Assembly (NCBI GenBank): GCA_934630375.1
Contig: CAKTVQ010000010.1
Coordinates: 1 to 55,465, forward strand
From: an uncultured Collinsella sp.
GTDB taxonomy: Bacteria; Actinomycetota; Coriobacteriia; Coriobacteriales; Coriobacteriaceae
Length of the DNA: 55,465 bases
Direction of reading: 5' to 3'
The notes under the pieces: model-generated
What the model saw: only the letters and a program-made list of their open reading frames with translations
Told to the model about the DNA's origin: nothing
Databases searched by the model: none
Part shown: piece after piece, positions 44,150 through 53,110 of the stretch
How the letters are laid out: each line of letters begins with the position of its first letter
Numbering within the stretch: position 1 is the first letter of the stretch
Made by a program: the position numbers and the translations under genes

Positions 44150-45580
44150 CTAGTCCTCTTCGGCCTCCTCAGCGAGACGCTGAGCTGCCAGCTCGGGAGT
44201 GAGCCCCTTGTACTCGGTCTCACGGCCCTTAGCGCTCACGACGCGGACGACCTCGCCGATGAGCACGAGCACGATGAAGATAACGATCATCGGGAGCTTG
44301 TCGCCAATCTCGGCGGTGGAGAACGGAACCAGGGTTGCGACGATGGCCAGGACCAGCTCGATGCAGGGGATGGCCAGCATGACCTTCATCATGGCGCCCT
44401 TAAACGGGAACGTGAAGATGCGCTCGCGGTCGGGGTCGTTCTTACGAAGGTTGAGGAACGCCGGGAACATCGGGATGTAGGTCAGCAGCAGGAAGACGAC
44501 GGAGGTGCCGAAGAGCATCCAGAAGACACCGTTGGAGATGGCGTCGATGGGAACCAGCTGCAGGCACAGCACCAGGGAGGCAACGATGGCGTTGACCAGG
44601 TTGGCGCCGTTGGGCATATCGTCATCCGAGATCATCGAGGCGAAGACCTTGGGCATGTTGCCGTGCTCGGCAGCGTAGCGGGCAACGGAGTTGACGCCGA
44701 AGGACCAGGCGGCCATGTTGGCGAACAGGGTGATCAGGAAGGCGATGCAGATGACCTTGAAGATCATGGAGTCGCCCACCATGGTCTGGACTGCGACGAT
44801 CATGCCGTAGTCGGGATCGATGGAGTCGGCCGGCACCGCAGCGCCGATGCCAAAGCCAGCGAACAGGTAGATCACGGCGATGGACAGGCCGCCAACGATG
44901 ATAGCCTTGGGGATATCGCGAGCGGGATCGGCCATGTCATCGGTCATGGTGCAGATGACCTCGAAGCCCATGAAGTTAAAGATGATGATCGACAGGTAGC
45001 CGAGGGCGTTGGTGTTGGTGAGCTCGGGCAGGAACGTGGTAGCGGACATGTCGTTCGCAAAACCGTTCTCCATGGCATACCAAATGCCCAGAGCGCCGAC
45101 GATAACGGCAACGGCGACCTTGATGATGGCGCCACCGTTAAGGACCCACTCGGAGTCGGCCGCCTTGGAGCGGCCCATGAGGTAGACGATCCACACAAAG
45201 GCAAGATCGATACCCATCTTGGCGATCAGATTGAACTCGACGCCAAAGACCATGCCCAGAATATCGGGGAACATGGTAGCCAGAGAGGCGATCCACAGCG
45301 GGTAGTTAACCCAGTAGTAGTACGAAATGCGGGCGCCCCACTTGTCGCCCAGGCCATCACGCACCCAGTCGTAAATGCCGCCCTCGCCGTCATAGGTGGT
45401 GCCGAGCTCGGCGACGACCATGCCGTAAGGGAGCAGGAAGGTCAGGATCAGGAAGATCCACCAGAAGAACTGCTGGTTGCCAATGGCGGCAGCAGGTGCG
45501 GCGGCCTCGCAAACGAAGACGACGCAGATGATGGTCGAAATGACCGTCAAGAAGGAAAGCTTTTTCTTTCCGTCGCTCAT
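44150..45580 (-). CDS. APC family agmatine/putrescine antiporter, copy 2
   Basis: Twelve-helix transporter of 476 residues, very like copy 1 (EAAAPAAAIGNQQFFWWIFLILTFLLPYGMVVAELG; GGIYDWVRDGLGDKWGARISYYYWVNYPLW; NFMGFEVICTMTDDMADPARDIPKAI). GCGAAGGAG precedes ATG at 45580. Its place between the carbamoyltransferase and aguA copy 2 matches the position of aguD in known agmatine operons, making agmatine:putrescine exchange the best guess. The C-terminus ends in a Glu-rich tail (AEEAEED). Confidence 0.9.
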   Translation of the reverse strand: MSDGKKKLSFLTVISTIICVVFVCEAAAPAAAIGNQQFFWWIFLILTFLLPYGMVVAELGTTYDGEGGIYDWVRDGLGDKWGARISYYYWVNYPLWIASLATMFPDILGMVFGVEFNLIAKMGIDLAFVWIVYLMGRSKAADSEWVLNGGAIIKVAVAVIVGALGIWYAMENGFANDMSATTFLPELTNTNALGYLSIIIFNFMGFEVICTMTDDMADPARDIPKAIIVGGLSIAVIYLFAGFGIGAAVPADSIDPDYGMIVAVQTMVGDSMIFKVICIAFLITLFANMAAWSFGVNSVARYAAEHGNMPKVFASMISDDDMPNGANLVNAIVASLVLCLQLVPIDAISNGVFWMLFGTSVVFLLLTYIPMFPAFLNLRKNDPDRERIFTFPFKGAMMKVMLAIPCIELVLAIVATLVPFSTAEIGDKLPMIVIFIVLVLIGEVVRVVSAKGRETEYKGLTPELAAQRLAEEAEED

Positions 45581-45712
45581 GATGAGCTCCTTCGCTCAGT
45601 CTTGGACAGATCCGAGGCCCTAAGGACTAAGGCAATTGCTTGGGCCTCGGTGAGCGGGCGACAGGAGACGAGCATCCGCCGCCCGCAAACGTGCTTTTAG
45701 GCGCCTTGGGGC

Positions 45713-46786
45713 TTAGAGCTGCTCGAGAGCCTCGAGAGCGGCGTGGAGCTCGGCCTTGGCGGAGTACTCGACGCCCTCGTCGTTGAGCGGGGTGCGCTTG
45801 CCCAGGGCGGCAAGGAGAGCACGGATGGAGTGCTTGCGGTTCTCGGCCTCGACCCAGCACAGGGAGCGCTCGGGATCGTCCATGACCTCGTCGACGACTT
45901 CCTCGTTGCGGGTGGCCGGCAGGCAGTGCATGAACTTGGAGTTGGGACCGGCGAAGTTCATCATGTCCATGGTGACCTGATACTTGGGATAGAACACGTC
46001 CATGTAGTTCTCGCCCGAGACCTCCTCGTCGTACAGGCCATACCACACGTCGGTGTAGATGAAGTCGGCGCCCTTGATGCACTCGATGTCGTCGGAGATG
46101 ACGACCGAGCCGCCGGAGACCTTGCAGTTCTCCTCGGCGATGGCCATCATCTGCTTGCCGAACTCGGCGCGCTCCTCGACGGTGCCGACGTGCAGGCCGC
46201 CGTCGGGGATCTGGTGGCCCTTAGGTCCAAACTGGACAAACTTCATGCCGACCTTGGAGGCGATGAACATGAGGGAGACGCAGACCTGGGTAGCGTCGCC
46301 GATGAAGGCCAGGGTGCAGTCCTCGATCTTCTTGCCCTCGGGGAGGTTCTCGAGCATGGTCATGAGGTCGCCCATCTCCTGCGTGGGATGGTTGAACTCG
46401 GACATGCCGTTGATGACGGGCACAGCGGAGCCCTCAGCGAGGCCGACGACGTCCTTGTGACGGTCAACGCGAGCCATCATGATGTCGAGCAGCGAGCCCA
46501 TAACGCGAGCGGTGTCGCCCAGGGACTCATGACCGCCGAGCTGGATGGTGCCAGGGCCATAGAACTGAGCATGGCCGCCGAGGTCGGTCATAGCGGTCTC
46601 GAAGGAAAGACGAGTGCGGGTGGAGACCTGCTGGAAGATCATGCCAAGGCTCTTGTTGCGGAGCAGGTGCGGATAATAGCCGTCAACCTTGATGGCCTTC
46701 TTCATTGCCAGGCCAAGATCCTCGATAGCCAGGATCTGCTCTTTGGTGAAGTCGTTGGTGTCGATGAAATCCTTAGGCAGTGCCAT
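45713..46786 (-). CDS. ptcA: putrescine carbamoyltransferase
   Basis: Splits N-carbamoylputrescine with phosphate into putrescine and carbamoyl phosphate. Carbamoyl-phosphate motifs are [12 protein letters not shown] (about 55) and [30 protein letters not shown] (about 272) and [10 protein letters not shown] agree with putrescine carbamoyltransferase (HCLPATRGEEV) rather than ornithine carbamoyltransferase (HCLPAFHD). Length 357 is slightly longer than ornithine transferases. GGAAAGGAAATC precedes ATG at 46786. It is the first gene of the minus-strand set, facing the second AguR-like gene. Confidence 0.92.
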   Translation of the reverse strand: MALPKDFIDTNDFTKEQILAIEDLGLAMKKAIKVDGYYPHLLRNKSLGMIFQQVSTRTRLSFETAMTDLGGHAQFYGPGTIQLGGHESLGDTARVMGSLLDIMMARVDRHKDVVGLAEGSAVPVINGMSEFNHPTQEMGDLMTMLENLPEGKKIEDCTLAFIGDATQVCVSLMFIASKVGMKFVQFGPKGHQIPDGGLHVGTVEERAEFGKQMMAIAEENCKVSGGSVVISDDIECIKGADFIYTDVWYGLYDEEVSGENYMDVFYPKYQVTMDMMNFAGPNSKFMHCLPATRNEEVVDEVMDDPERSLCWVEAENRKHSIRALLAALGKRTPLNDEGVEYSAKAELHAALEALEQL

Positions 46787-46909
46787 GTCGATTTCCTTTC
46801 CGCCGGTCTTACCGACTATTACTATGAGGCGCTCGAACATCACGCCTCGTGTTGACAAGACCATCATTCACCCGTATGCAATTTTTACCTAGTTTATTCG
46901 GGATTAAAG

Positions 46910-46999
46910 ACCGTTCACGGAGTTACACCCTCTCTAATCCAATATAAACCCGCAGGTCAAGAGTTTACAGGGGGTTTACTATCTAGAACCGTGAACGGT
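46910..46999. promoter_or_regulatory. inverted ACCGTTCACGG sites upstream of ptcA and luxR
   Basis: ACCGTTCACGG (46910-46920) and CCGTGAACGGT (46989-46999) are perfect complements 68 nt apart in the control region of the divergent ptcA and membrane LuxR genes. AAACCCGCAGGTC and GTTTAC motifs lie between them. GGGG..ATATATACCCC (about 47050-47069) forms a small hairpin nearer the LuxR start. Confidence 0.5.
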
Positions 47000-47116
47000 A
47001 TGCGGCTATCCTATATATCGGTGCCTAATCCGCGGTGAAACGACCGGCTGGGGCATATATACCCCAGGGATTATATGGGGCCCAAACACAGATCAAATGA
47101 GACGGGACGGTGACAG

Positions 47117-48082
47117 ATGAACACGCTCATGTTCTTCTATACCTTGGCAATACTGGTTATCTGTATTGTGACGGCAGTGCTTTCGCTTGCCGCCTACGCC
47201 TCGTCTCGTCGACGCTTCTTTATCTATGGCAGCGGCGTATTTATCTGCTATGCCATCGAGATGACCGAGATCTTCTTTTTTGAATACACATTGCAAAACC
47301 AGAGTTTTCCGGCCAGCGACTATTACTCAATTACCATGCCTGTAATGCGGACCCTAGTGGCGACCGCTTCGCAGGCTTTTATTTGGCTGATTGCCATGGA
47401 CCTGCTCGACAAACATTCTAAAAAGCAGTTCGCTATCCCCGTCTTGACGTTTTTGCTGTGCGAGTCGCTGATTATCGTCGCTGTCCCCTCCGGCCCCATG
47501 CATCAGTGGCTCTACTACACGATGCGTCAGGTATTCCTTGTCTTTGTGGGACTGTATATCTTTTGGACGGCTCATAAGAGTACAAAAGTTGAGCTGAAGG
47601 CACGCGTTAACAACCAACGAAAGCACCTGATTATCGGCGCTATTCTGGTCGGTTGCATCGTTGCCGAGGATTTCTACAACATTCTGATTGTCCCCATGAG
47701 TCTGGCGCCCTCTTGGCTGCAACTATATCTGTCCGAGCGCAACTTTAGCGAAAACGTCTTCGCTTGCTACTTTGCGATTCTGCTGATTATCTACTCCTAC
47801 CACGTGCTTTCAATCCGCATGCAGGAGGCGCCCGAGGAAAAGAACGTCAGCGATCTTGACCGGCATATCGAAGAGCAGATGCCCTTCTATCGCAACGCCT
47901 ACAAGCTCTCCAACCGCGAGACCGAAGTCATGCGCTTGGTTGTGCTGGGCAAGTCGAACCAAGAGATCGCTGACGAGCTATTCCTTGCCGTGGGCACCGT
48001 CAAGACCCACATCCACAACATCCTGGTCAAAACCGAGCAGCAAAACCGCACCACGCTGATCCTCCACTTTTGGAAGCGCTAA
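47117..48082 (+). CDS. membrane-anchored LuxR regulator, AguR-like, copy 2
   Basis: A 321-residue paralogue of the protein at 39263. About seven hydrophobic segments (from FFYTLAILVICIVTAVLSLAAY) occupy residues 1-215, then LSNRETEVMRLVVLGKSNQEIADELFLAVGTVKTHIHNILVKTEQ (about 262-305) forms the LuxR helix-turn-helix. Divergent from ptcA, it is the best candidate to activate the ptcA-APC-aguA set in response to agmatine, by analogy with AguR. The stop codon is the first part of dispersed-repeat copy 5. Confidence 0.9.
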   Translation: MNTLMFFYTLAILVICIVTAVLSLAAYASSRRRFFIYGSGVFICYAIEMTEIFFFEYTLQNQSFPASDYYSITMPVMRTLVATASQAFIWLIAMDLLDKHSKKQFAIPVLTFLLCESLIIVAVPSGPMHQWLYYTMRQVFLVFVGLYIFWTAHKSTKVELKARVNNQRKHLIIGAILVGCIVAEDFYNILIVPMSLAPSWLQLYLSERNFSENVFACYFAILLIIYSYHVLSIRMQEAPEEKNVSDLDRHIEEQMPFYRNAYKLSNRETEVMRLVVLGKSNQEIADELFLAVGTVKTHIHNILVKTEQQNRTTLILHFWKR

Positions 48083-48132
48083 CCTGCCAAAAAGGGACAA
48101 GTTTATTTAGGTAGGTTTTATCTGGGCAAACG
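48080..48132 (+). repeat. dispersed repeat AACCTGCCAAAAAGGGACAGG, copy 5
   Basis: TAACCTGCCAAAAAGGGACA begins at the TAA stop of the membrane LuxR gene. The 3' half (TTTAGGTAGGTT) has lost some pairing compared with other copies. It ends in CTGGGCAAACG. Confidence 0.8.
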
Positions 48133-48137
48133 TTAAA

Positions 48138-48172
48138 ACCGCCGTAAGGGAGCTGCCTTCCCTCGCGGCGGT
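48138..48172 (+). terminator. terminator of the membrane LuxR gene
   Basis: ACCGCCGTAAGGGAG and CTTCCCTCGCGGCGGT form a long GC-rich stem with small mismatches, followed by CTTCT. Confidence 0.65.
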
Positions 48173-48188
48173 CTTCTAGCAGAAAAAC

Positions 48189-48309
48189 CAAGTGAGTAGG
48201 CTTTTAGCAGGAGGTCAAGCACGTCCTAAAACGCCACAGCCCTGACCTGCGGTTTTATCGATCATTTGTCGTGATGTGCTCGGCAAGTTCAAAAAAGTCT
48301 ACTCACTTG
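48189..48309. repeat. long-spaced inverted repeat with ACCTGCGG core, copy 2
   Basis: Arms 48189-48205 and 48293-48309 (CAAGTGAGTAG.CTTTT) match at 16 of 17 positions. The interior holds TGACCTGCGGTTTTATCGAT (48243 onward), the core also found at about 99 and 52662. Confidence 0.65.
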
Positions 48310-48337
48310 CATCCGAGACGCACCGGATAGGCAAAAT

Positions 48338-48374
48338 ACCGCCGCGAAAGGGCCCCTGGTCCCTTCGCGGCGGT
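48338..48374 (-). terminator. terminator of the BceB-like gene
   Basis: ACCGCCGCGAAAGGG pairs with CCCTTCGCGGCGGT around an 8-nt loop, and lies 37 nt past the permease stop. Confidence 0.65.
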
Positions 48375-48411
48375 CATACGCCTCTGATTTTGCGACGGTT
48401 TTACCGGCTTG

Positions 48412-50649
48412 TTACTCGCTGTAGCGGGTGGCGATGGCGGCTTGTACCATGCCGGTGCTCATGAGGTAGGTCACCAGGAAGTAACCACCATAGGCCGCCA
48501 GGAAGATTGCACAGGTGAGGCCCACGGTACCGGCGATGCTCATATCGCCGAATACGCTCACCAGCTCGATGATCACCTTGAGCGCCACAAAGGAGTGCGC
48601 CAAGCCCACTGCCAGCGGGAACAGGAAGAACACCGCTTGCTGCGCCATCACCGAATGCCGGATCTGACGGTCGTCACAGCCGATCTGTGCCAGCACACGA
48701 TAGCTGCGGCTGCCGTCGGCCACATTGGAGAGCTGCTGGATCGACAGAATCGCCGCACATGCAACGACCAGCACAAAGCCAATGTAGATGGCTAGATAGC
48801 TAATCATGCCGTTCATCTGCGCTGCTTGCGTGTACATCTCGGAACGCGTGATGAAGACTCCCCATCCCCCCGGCTCCTTGCCGTCAACGAGCAGAATGTC
48901 GAGCATGGTGTATTTAATGCTCTCGTCTGCCTTGGTCACATCCATCCCCTGCTTGTAGTTAACGAGCAGATTACTGGAATACGGCTGCAGATTAAGCTGG
49001 GACAGCAGCTCATCGGCTACGACCACGGTACCGGGATTGCTGCCCATCGCCGAGTTGGCGATGGCCGCCGTGTCCTCGTCCGACTTATCGGTTGCGGGCT
49101 TGAGCTCATGCCCGCCCAAGGTGAGGGTATGGCCGCCGGCCATGTATTTGGTGTACAGGTCGCCCAGCTCACCGCCCATATCACACGTAAGCAAGTACTG
49201 GTCCCGGCCAATGCTCACCGGCTCCTCGCCCATCATCTGGCGCAGTTTGTTGTACTGGCTCGCCGGCGTCACATACAGACCCATCGCATCGGCGTTGCTT
49301 CCCTCGAGCGCCTTGGGAAGCTTTTCGCCCATGGCCTTGCACATCTCACCCGCCACCACCGAGGGGCCCGAGCCGCCAAGCGGGTAACTCAGATACGAAT
49401 CGATCTGCACATGCTCACCGGCAACATCGGCGATATTGACCTTTTTGCCGGTCTCGTCGTTGTTGTCCGCCGACTTGCCCTTAATACCGTCTGCAACGTT
49501 ATCGGGATCTTTACGATCGCCATGCCATGCAGCGTACAAATCGACCGTTGCATCGGCCAGCACCATGCGATCGGCCTCAGACGGATTGACATACTCCTTG
49601 TAGTAGTCGAGCGTTTCGGGCGTGTAATAGACATACGTCTGAGACACGTCAACAGGGTTATAGCGCTCCAGATTCTCGTTCATCACGTTGGCAATCGACA
49701 TACCACAGGTCACCGAGGTAATGGCCAAAAACAGAATCATCGCGATGACGCCCATCGAAAAGCACACCGTGTTGACCTTGGCCGCAAGCTGGCGCACAGT
49801 AAACATGTTGAGGCCGCGCCAATACACGCCGCGCAAGCTCTGCAGCAGCTTGATAAGCATGCCCGAGAGTCCCCAGAACAGGGCAAAGGTGCCTACCGTG
49901 ACCATGGCCGTGGTGATGCCAAACTGGCTCATTGCCCCGTCCAGCTTGTCGCCCGTCTCGGTTAGCGGGAACCCATCACGTAGCAGACGGTAATAGGCCA
50001 CGCCCACAAGCACCACGCCCACAGCAAAGATGGCAATCGCGATCCAGGGATTGCGCGTCTTGATGCTCTCGTTGCGACGCTCGGCACCCATAAGCTCGAT
50101 GAGTTTGGTACGACGCACGGCGCGAAGGTTCAGCAGCAGCGTGAGCACAAACATTACGAGCATGCAGGCCAGGGTCAGGTTGAACGCATGCACCGAGAAA
50201 AAGAAGCGGAAATTGGCGATCTGCGTCTTAAAGAGCGAGGCCGTAAAGAACGTCATGAGCTGGGAGAGCCCCACGCCCAGCACAATACCGGCGACAAAGG
50301 CGCCGACCGAAACGATCACCGTCTCGAGCGCCATGATCGTGGCGACGCGCCCGCGCCCCATGCCGAGCACCTGGTACAGGCCAAACTCCTTCTTGCGGCG
50401 TTTCATGATGAAGTTATTGGCATACACCATCAAAAAGGCCATGACGCCGGCCAAAAAGTACGTGAGGTAGCCGAGCATGGTACCCATGAGCTCGGATAGG
50501 CCCTCCTCCTCAATGCCGGCAATATCGACCTGCATCGAAACGGTGTTAAAGGCATAGAATACGGTGACGCCCAGGGTGAGCGTCAAAAGGTAGACGAGGT
50601 AGTCGCGGCCGGCGCGGCGAACGTTGCCCCAAGCGAGTTTACAGAGCAT
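48412..50649 (-). CDS. BceB-like ABC transporter permease
   Basis: FtsX-type permease of 745 residues. An N-terminal LAWGNVRRAGRDYLVYLLTLTLGVTVFYAF opens the first membrane block, with about four helices by residue 175 and four more to about 325. A large extracytoplasmic domain (about 325-610) follows, then three C-terminal helices. This arrangement is that of BceB/VraG-type exporters of peptide antibiotics. ATG at 50649 lies within the end of the ATPase gene (overlap 11 nt), so translation is coupled. No BceRS-type two-component pair is adjacent. Confidence 0.88.
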   Translation of the reverse strand: MLCKLAWGNVRRAGRDYLVYLLTLTLGVTVFYAFNTVSMQVDIAGIEEEGLSELMGTMLGYLTYFLAGVMAFLMVYANNFIMKRRKKEFGLYQVLGMGRGRVATIMALETVIVSVGAFVAGIVLGVGLSQLMTFFTASLFKTQIANFRFFFSVHAFNLTLACMLVMFVLTLLLNLRAVRRTKLIELMGAERRNESIKTRNPWIAIAIFAVGVVLVGVAYYRLLRDGFPLTETGDKLDGAMSQFGITTAMVTVGTFALFWGLSGMLIKLLQSLRGVYWRGLNMFTVRQLAAKVNTVCFSMGVIAMILFLAITSVTCGMSIANVMNENLERYNPVDVSQTYVYYTPETLDYYKEYVNPSEADRMVLADATVDLYAAWHGDRKDPDNVADGIKGKSADNNDETGKKVNIADVAGEHVQIDSYLSYPLGGSGPSVVAGEMCKAMGEKLPKALEGSNADAMGLYVTPASQYNKLRQMMGEEPVSIGRDQYLLTCDMGGELGDLYTKYMAGGHTLTLGGHELKPATDKSDEDTAAIANSAMGSNPGTVVVADELLSQLNLQPYSSNLLVNYKQGMDVTKADESIKYTMLDILLVDGKEPGGWGVFITRSEMYTQAAQMNGMISYLAIYIGFVLVVACAAILSIQQLSNVADGSRSYRVLAQIGCDDRQIRHSVMAQQAVFFLFPLAVGLAHSFVALKVIIELVSVFGDMSIAGTVGLTCAIFLAAYGGYFLVTYLMSTGMVQAAIATRYSE

Positions 50650-51424
50650 CGGAGCCCTCACCGCCCATCATGGCAACGACCTCCATAATACGGTCGAAGA
50701 ACTCTCGGCGGTCGGTGTCACCGCGGCGCAGCTCGGTAAAGATCTTGCCGTCGCGGATAAACAGCACGCGGCTTGTGTAGCTAGCAGCAAAGCTGTCATG
50801 CGTGACCATGAGCACGGTGGCGCGCAGGCGGCGGTTGAGGGCCTCTAGGCTCTCGAGCAGCAGGCGGGCGCTTTTAGAGTCGAGGGCGCCGGTGGGCTCG
50901 TCGGCCATAATCATAGTGGGGTCGGTGACGAGCGCGCGAGCCGCGGCAACGCGCTGCTGCTGACCGCCGGACATCTGGTAGGGATACTTGTCGAGCACCT
51001 GGCTAATAGACAGACGCGCGGCCACATCCTGCACGCGGGTCGAGATTTCGGCCGAGTTTGTGCGGGCGATGGTGAGCGGCAGGGCGATGTTCTCGCGTGC
51101 CGTGAGCGTATCGAGCAGGTTGGAGTCCTGGAAGATAAAGCCGAGCTCCTCGCGGCGGAACTGCGAAAGCTTAGCCTGCTTCATGCGCGTCACGTCCTGC
51201 CCGTTGATGCGGATCGTGCCACTTGTGGCGCTATCGATGGTCGACACGCAGTTGAGCAACGTCGACTTGCCCGAGCCCGAGGCGCCCATGATGCCAACGA
51301 ATTCGCCGCGGTTGACGGTAAAGCTGACGTCGTTGAGCGCGCGGGTCACATTGCCCAGCGCTCCATATACCTTTTCGAGATGCGCGACCTCCAGTACCGG
51401 GGTCGCCATGTGCGTGGTTTGCAT
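50639..51424 (-). CDS. BceA-like ABC transporter ATP-binding protein
   Basis: ATPase of 261 residues. Motifs are Walker A GASGSGKSTLLN (about 50), Q-loop FIFQDSNLLD, signature MSGGQQQRVAAARAL (about 155), Walker [16 protein letters not shown] (about 178) and switch His in VTHDSFAASY. Residues after the ATPase domain form a short helical tail (RREFFDRIMEVVAMMGG), as in BceA proteins. AAAGGA lies before ATG at 51424; ATG at 51409 is possible. First gene of the pair. Confidence 0.93.
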   Translation of the reverse strand: MQTTHMATPVLEVAHLEKVYGALGNVTRALNDVSFTVNRGEFVGIMGASGSGKSTLLNCVSTIDSATSGTIRINGQDVTRMKQAKLSQFRREELGFIFQDSNLLDTLTARENIALPLTIARTNSAEISTRVQDVAARLSISQVLDKYPYQMSGGQQQRVAAARALVTDPTMIMADEPTGALDSKSARLLLESLEALNRRLRATVLMVTHDSFAASYTSRVLFIRDGKIFTELRRGDTDRREFFDRIMEVVAMMGGEGSDAL

Positions 51425-51572
51425 ACCGAGTCCTTTCTTGCGATTAGTCTACGGCATCTATAGTCGCAGGGAGCCGAGTCGGCTACCATCGATATGGCTT
51501 ACGCTTGCCTTACCGTTGTGTAAGGTACGGGTAGCCACCCTGTCACGTGTTGATGTTGAGAGAGGACTCCTG

Positions 51573-52559
51573 TTGAAGACTGTTCATGTTGCCGCTGGGA
51601 TCATTCGCAAGGAAGGATCCGACGAGCTGCTTGCCGTGCAGCGCGGCTATGGCGACATGCAGGGACTTTGGGAGTTCCCCGGCGGCAAGCTCATGCGCGG
51701 CGAGACGCCCGAAGACGCCGTGCGCCGCGAGCTTATGGAAGAGCTGCAGGTAAAAGTTACCAACCTGCGCGATTTCTACACTGTTGAGTACGACTACCCC
51801 GATTTCCATCTCTCCATGGAGTGCTACTACTGCTCGCTCGCCGATGAATCCGATGAGCCCCAGAAGCACGATCGCCAGCTCGATATCCGCTGGATTCCGC
51901 GCACCTCGCTTGCCACGGTGGAATGGATGCCCGCCGACAAGGGGCTCATTGATGCCCTGATTGAGCTGAAGGAAGACCGGCTCGAGGCAAGCTCCGCCGA
52001 TGACGCCGCGCCCAACACAGCCGACAAACCCGCCACCAAACCCAAGCGCACGCCTAAGCGCCGGAGCAAAAAACGCCCCAAACCAGGTCTGCTCGACGGC
52101 ATCGATACCTCGGACCTTTCCGCCGACGAGCGCGAACTGGTCCGCCGTCGCGCCGCCATCAAAAAGTCCATGAAGGGCAACAAGCGCGCCAATACCAAGC
52201 CAGAGCTGCTCGTTCGCCAGCGCCTGCGCGCAGCGGGCCTCACCGGCTATCGCCTGGAATGGAAGGTTCCCGGCAAGCCCGACATCGCCTTCCCCGGCCG
52301 CAAAATCGCCATCTTCGTCAACGGTTGCTTTTGGCATCGCTGTCCTAAGTGCAATCCGAGCCAGCCAAAGCGCAATGTTGAGTTTTGGGAGGCGAAGTTC
52401 CGTCGCAACGTCGAGCGCGACCGCGCTGCCGTGGCGGCACTCACTCAAATGGGCTGGACACCCATAACCATCTGGGAATGTGAGCTCAAAAAAGACCGCA
52501 TCGACGCCACGATGGAAAAGGTCATCGAGCAGGTGCGCGCCGCAGAGCCGCAGCGCTAA
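51573..52559 (+). CDS. Nudix hydrolase fused to Vsr-type DNA mismatch endonuclease
   Basis: Two enzymes in one 328-residue chain. Residues 1-130 are a MutT-like Nudix domain: GGKLMRGETPEDAVRRELMEEL (about 32-53) matches G-x5-E-x7-R-E-x2-E-E except that Leu replaces the usual Gly. A Lys/Arg/Pro-rich linker (about 140-175) leads to a Vsr-like endonuclease: NTKPELLVRQRLRAAG, PGKPDIAFPGRKIAIFVNGCFWHRC (about 228 onward, catalytic Asp and the zinc/His region), NVERDRAAVAALTQMGW and IWECEL. TTG at 51573 with AGAGGA 6 nt upstream is the chosen start; the open frame further left is antisense to the ATPase. No cytosine methyltransferase is in the window. Confidence 0.85.
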   Translation: MKTVHVAAGIIRKEGSDELLAVQRGYGDMQGLWEFPGGKLMRGETPEDAVRRELMEELQVKVTNLRDFYTVEYDYPDFHLSMECYYCSLADESDEPQKHDRQLDIRWIPRTSLATVEWMPADKGLIDALIELKEDRLEASSADDAAPNTADKPATKPKRTPKRRSKKRPKPGLLDGIDTSDLSADERELVRRRAAIKKSMKGNKRANTKPELLVRQRLRAAGLTGYRLEWKVPGKPDIAFPGRKIAIFVNGCFWHRCPKCNPSQPKRNVEFWEAKFRRNVERDRAAVAALTQMGWTPITIWECELKKDRIDATMEKVIEQVRAAEPQR

Positions 52560-52613
52560 CAGCGTGCATTCACACGCTCCGTACGTCCGCGCCACATCCA
52601 CGTCACAAACCTT

Positions 52614-52706
52614 AGAAAGCCCTTAAGCCCAAAACCTTTCAAGAGTGTTACTCGATACCTCTGACCTGCAGTTTCATCGTAACACCAAACCAGGTTAAGT
52701 CTTTCT
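52614..52706. repeat. long-spaced inverted repeat with ACCTGCAG core, copy 3
   Basis: Imperfect arms AGAAAGCCCTTAA (52614-52626) and TTAAGTCTTTCT (52695-52706) enclose TGACCTGCAGTTTCATCG (52662 onward), with GTGTTAC/GTAACAC inside. The core is the one seen at about 99 and 48243. Confidence 0.5.
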
Positions 52707-52812
52707 TTAGCGCTTCTTTGCGGCAGCCGCGGCATAATACTGCCAACGCACGGGGCCTAGCAGCACACCCCGTGCGCAACCTTTTGGTGGACATCGAGGA
52801 GGCCGCATAAGC

Positions 52813-53022
52813 ATGCATTCTTCCAATGACGCAACACAGCAGCCATCCCTAAAACATGCAGACCTTTTCTCCTTCCCCCCGACACAGAGAGACGGCTTCC
52901 TCGACTCCCCCACCACAAAAGCCAAACGCTCAACCAACCAGAGCCACAACTTGCGAGCATCGTTCGAAAAGCTCCAAGCATCCCTAAACAAGTCATTCCC
53001 CAACCAAGCCCGGGCATACTAG
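52813..53022 (+). CDS. possible small hypothetical protein (69 residues)
   Basis: The ORF starts ATG about 11 nt after GAGGAGG. The product is polar, Ser/Asn/Gln-rich and basic (FLDSPTTKAKRSTNQSHNL, SFEKLQASLNKSF), with no membrane segment, Cys or known domain. Base use is less GC-rich at third positions than neighbouring genes. It lies between the Vsr fusion and the aldolase-associated repeats, in an 817-nt stretch otherwise without genes. It may be real or chance. Confidence 0.35.
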   Translation: MHSSNDATQQPSLKHADLFSFPPTQRDGFLDSPTTKAKRSTNQSHNLRASFEKLQASLNKSFPNQARAY

Positions 53023-53110
53023 CCCCCACCAACAAAGCGCCCCTCGCGCCCCATCCTTTCCGCCCCAACGCCACAAGGGCGATTGAGCAGGACGGTTTGG
53101 GCGGGTCCCG

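Noticed and set aside
44117..45700. 527-codon plus-strand ORF opposite the second APC transporter
   Set aside because: Shadow of a conserved membrane protein gene; His/Asp/Gly-rich and without domains.
45713..46786. Ornithine carbamoyltransferase
   Set aside because: [11 protein letters not shown] and [10 protein letters not shown] fit putrescine carbamoyltransferase, and the agmatine genes beside it support this.
50988..52559. 523-residue form of the Nudix-Vsr protein
   Set aside because: The upstream part is antisense to the ABC ATPase; TTG at 51573 has a ribosome site and fits the Nudix start.
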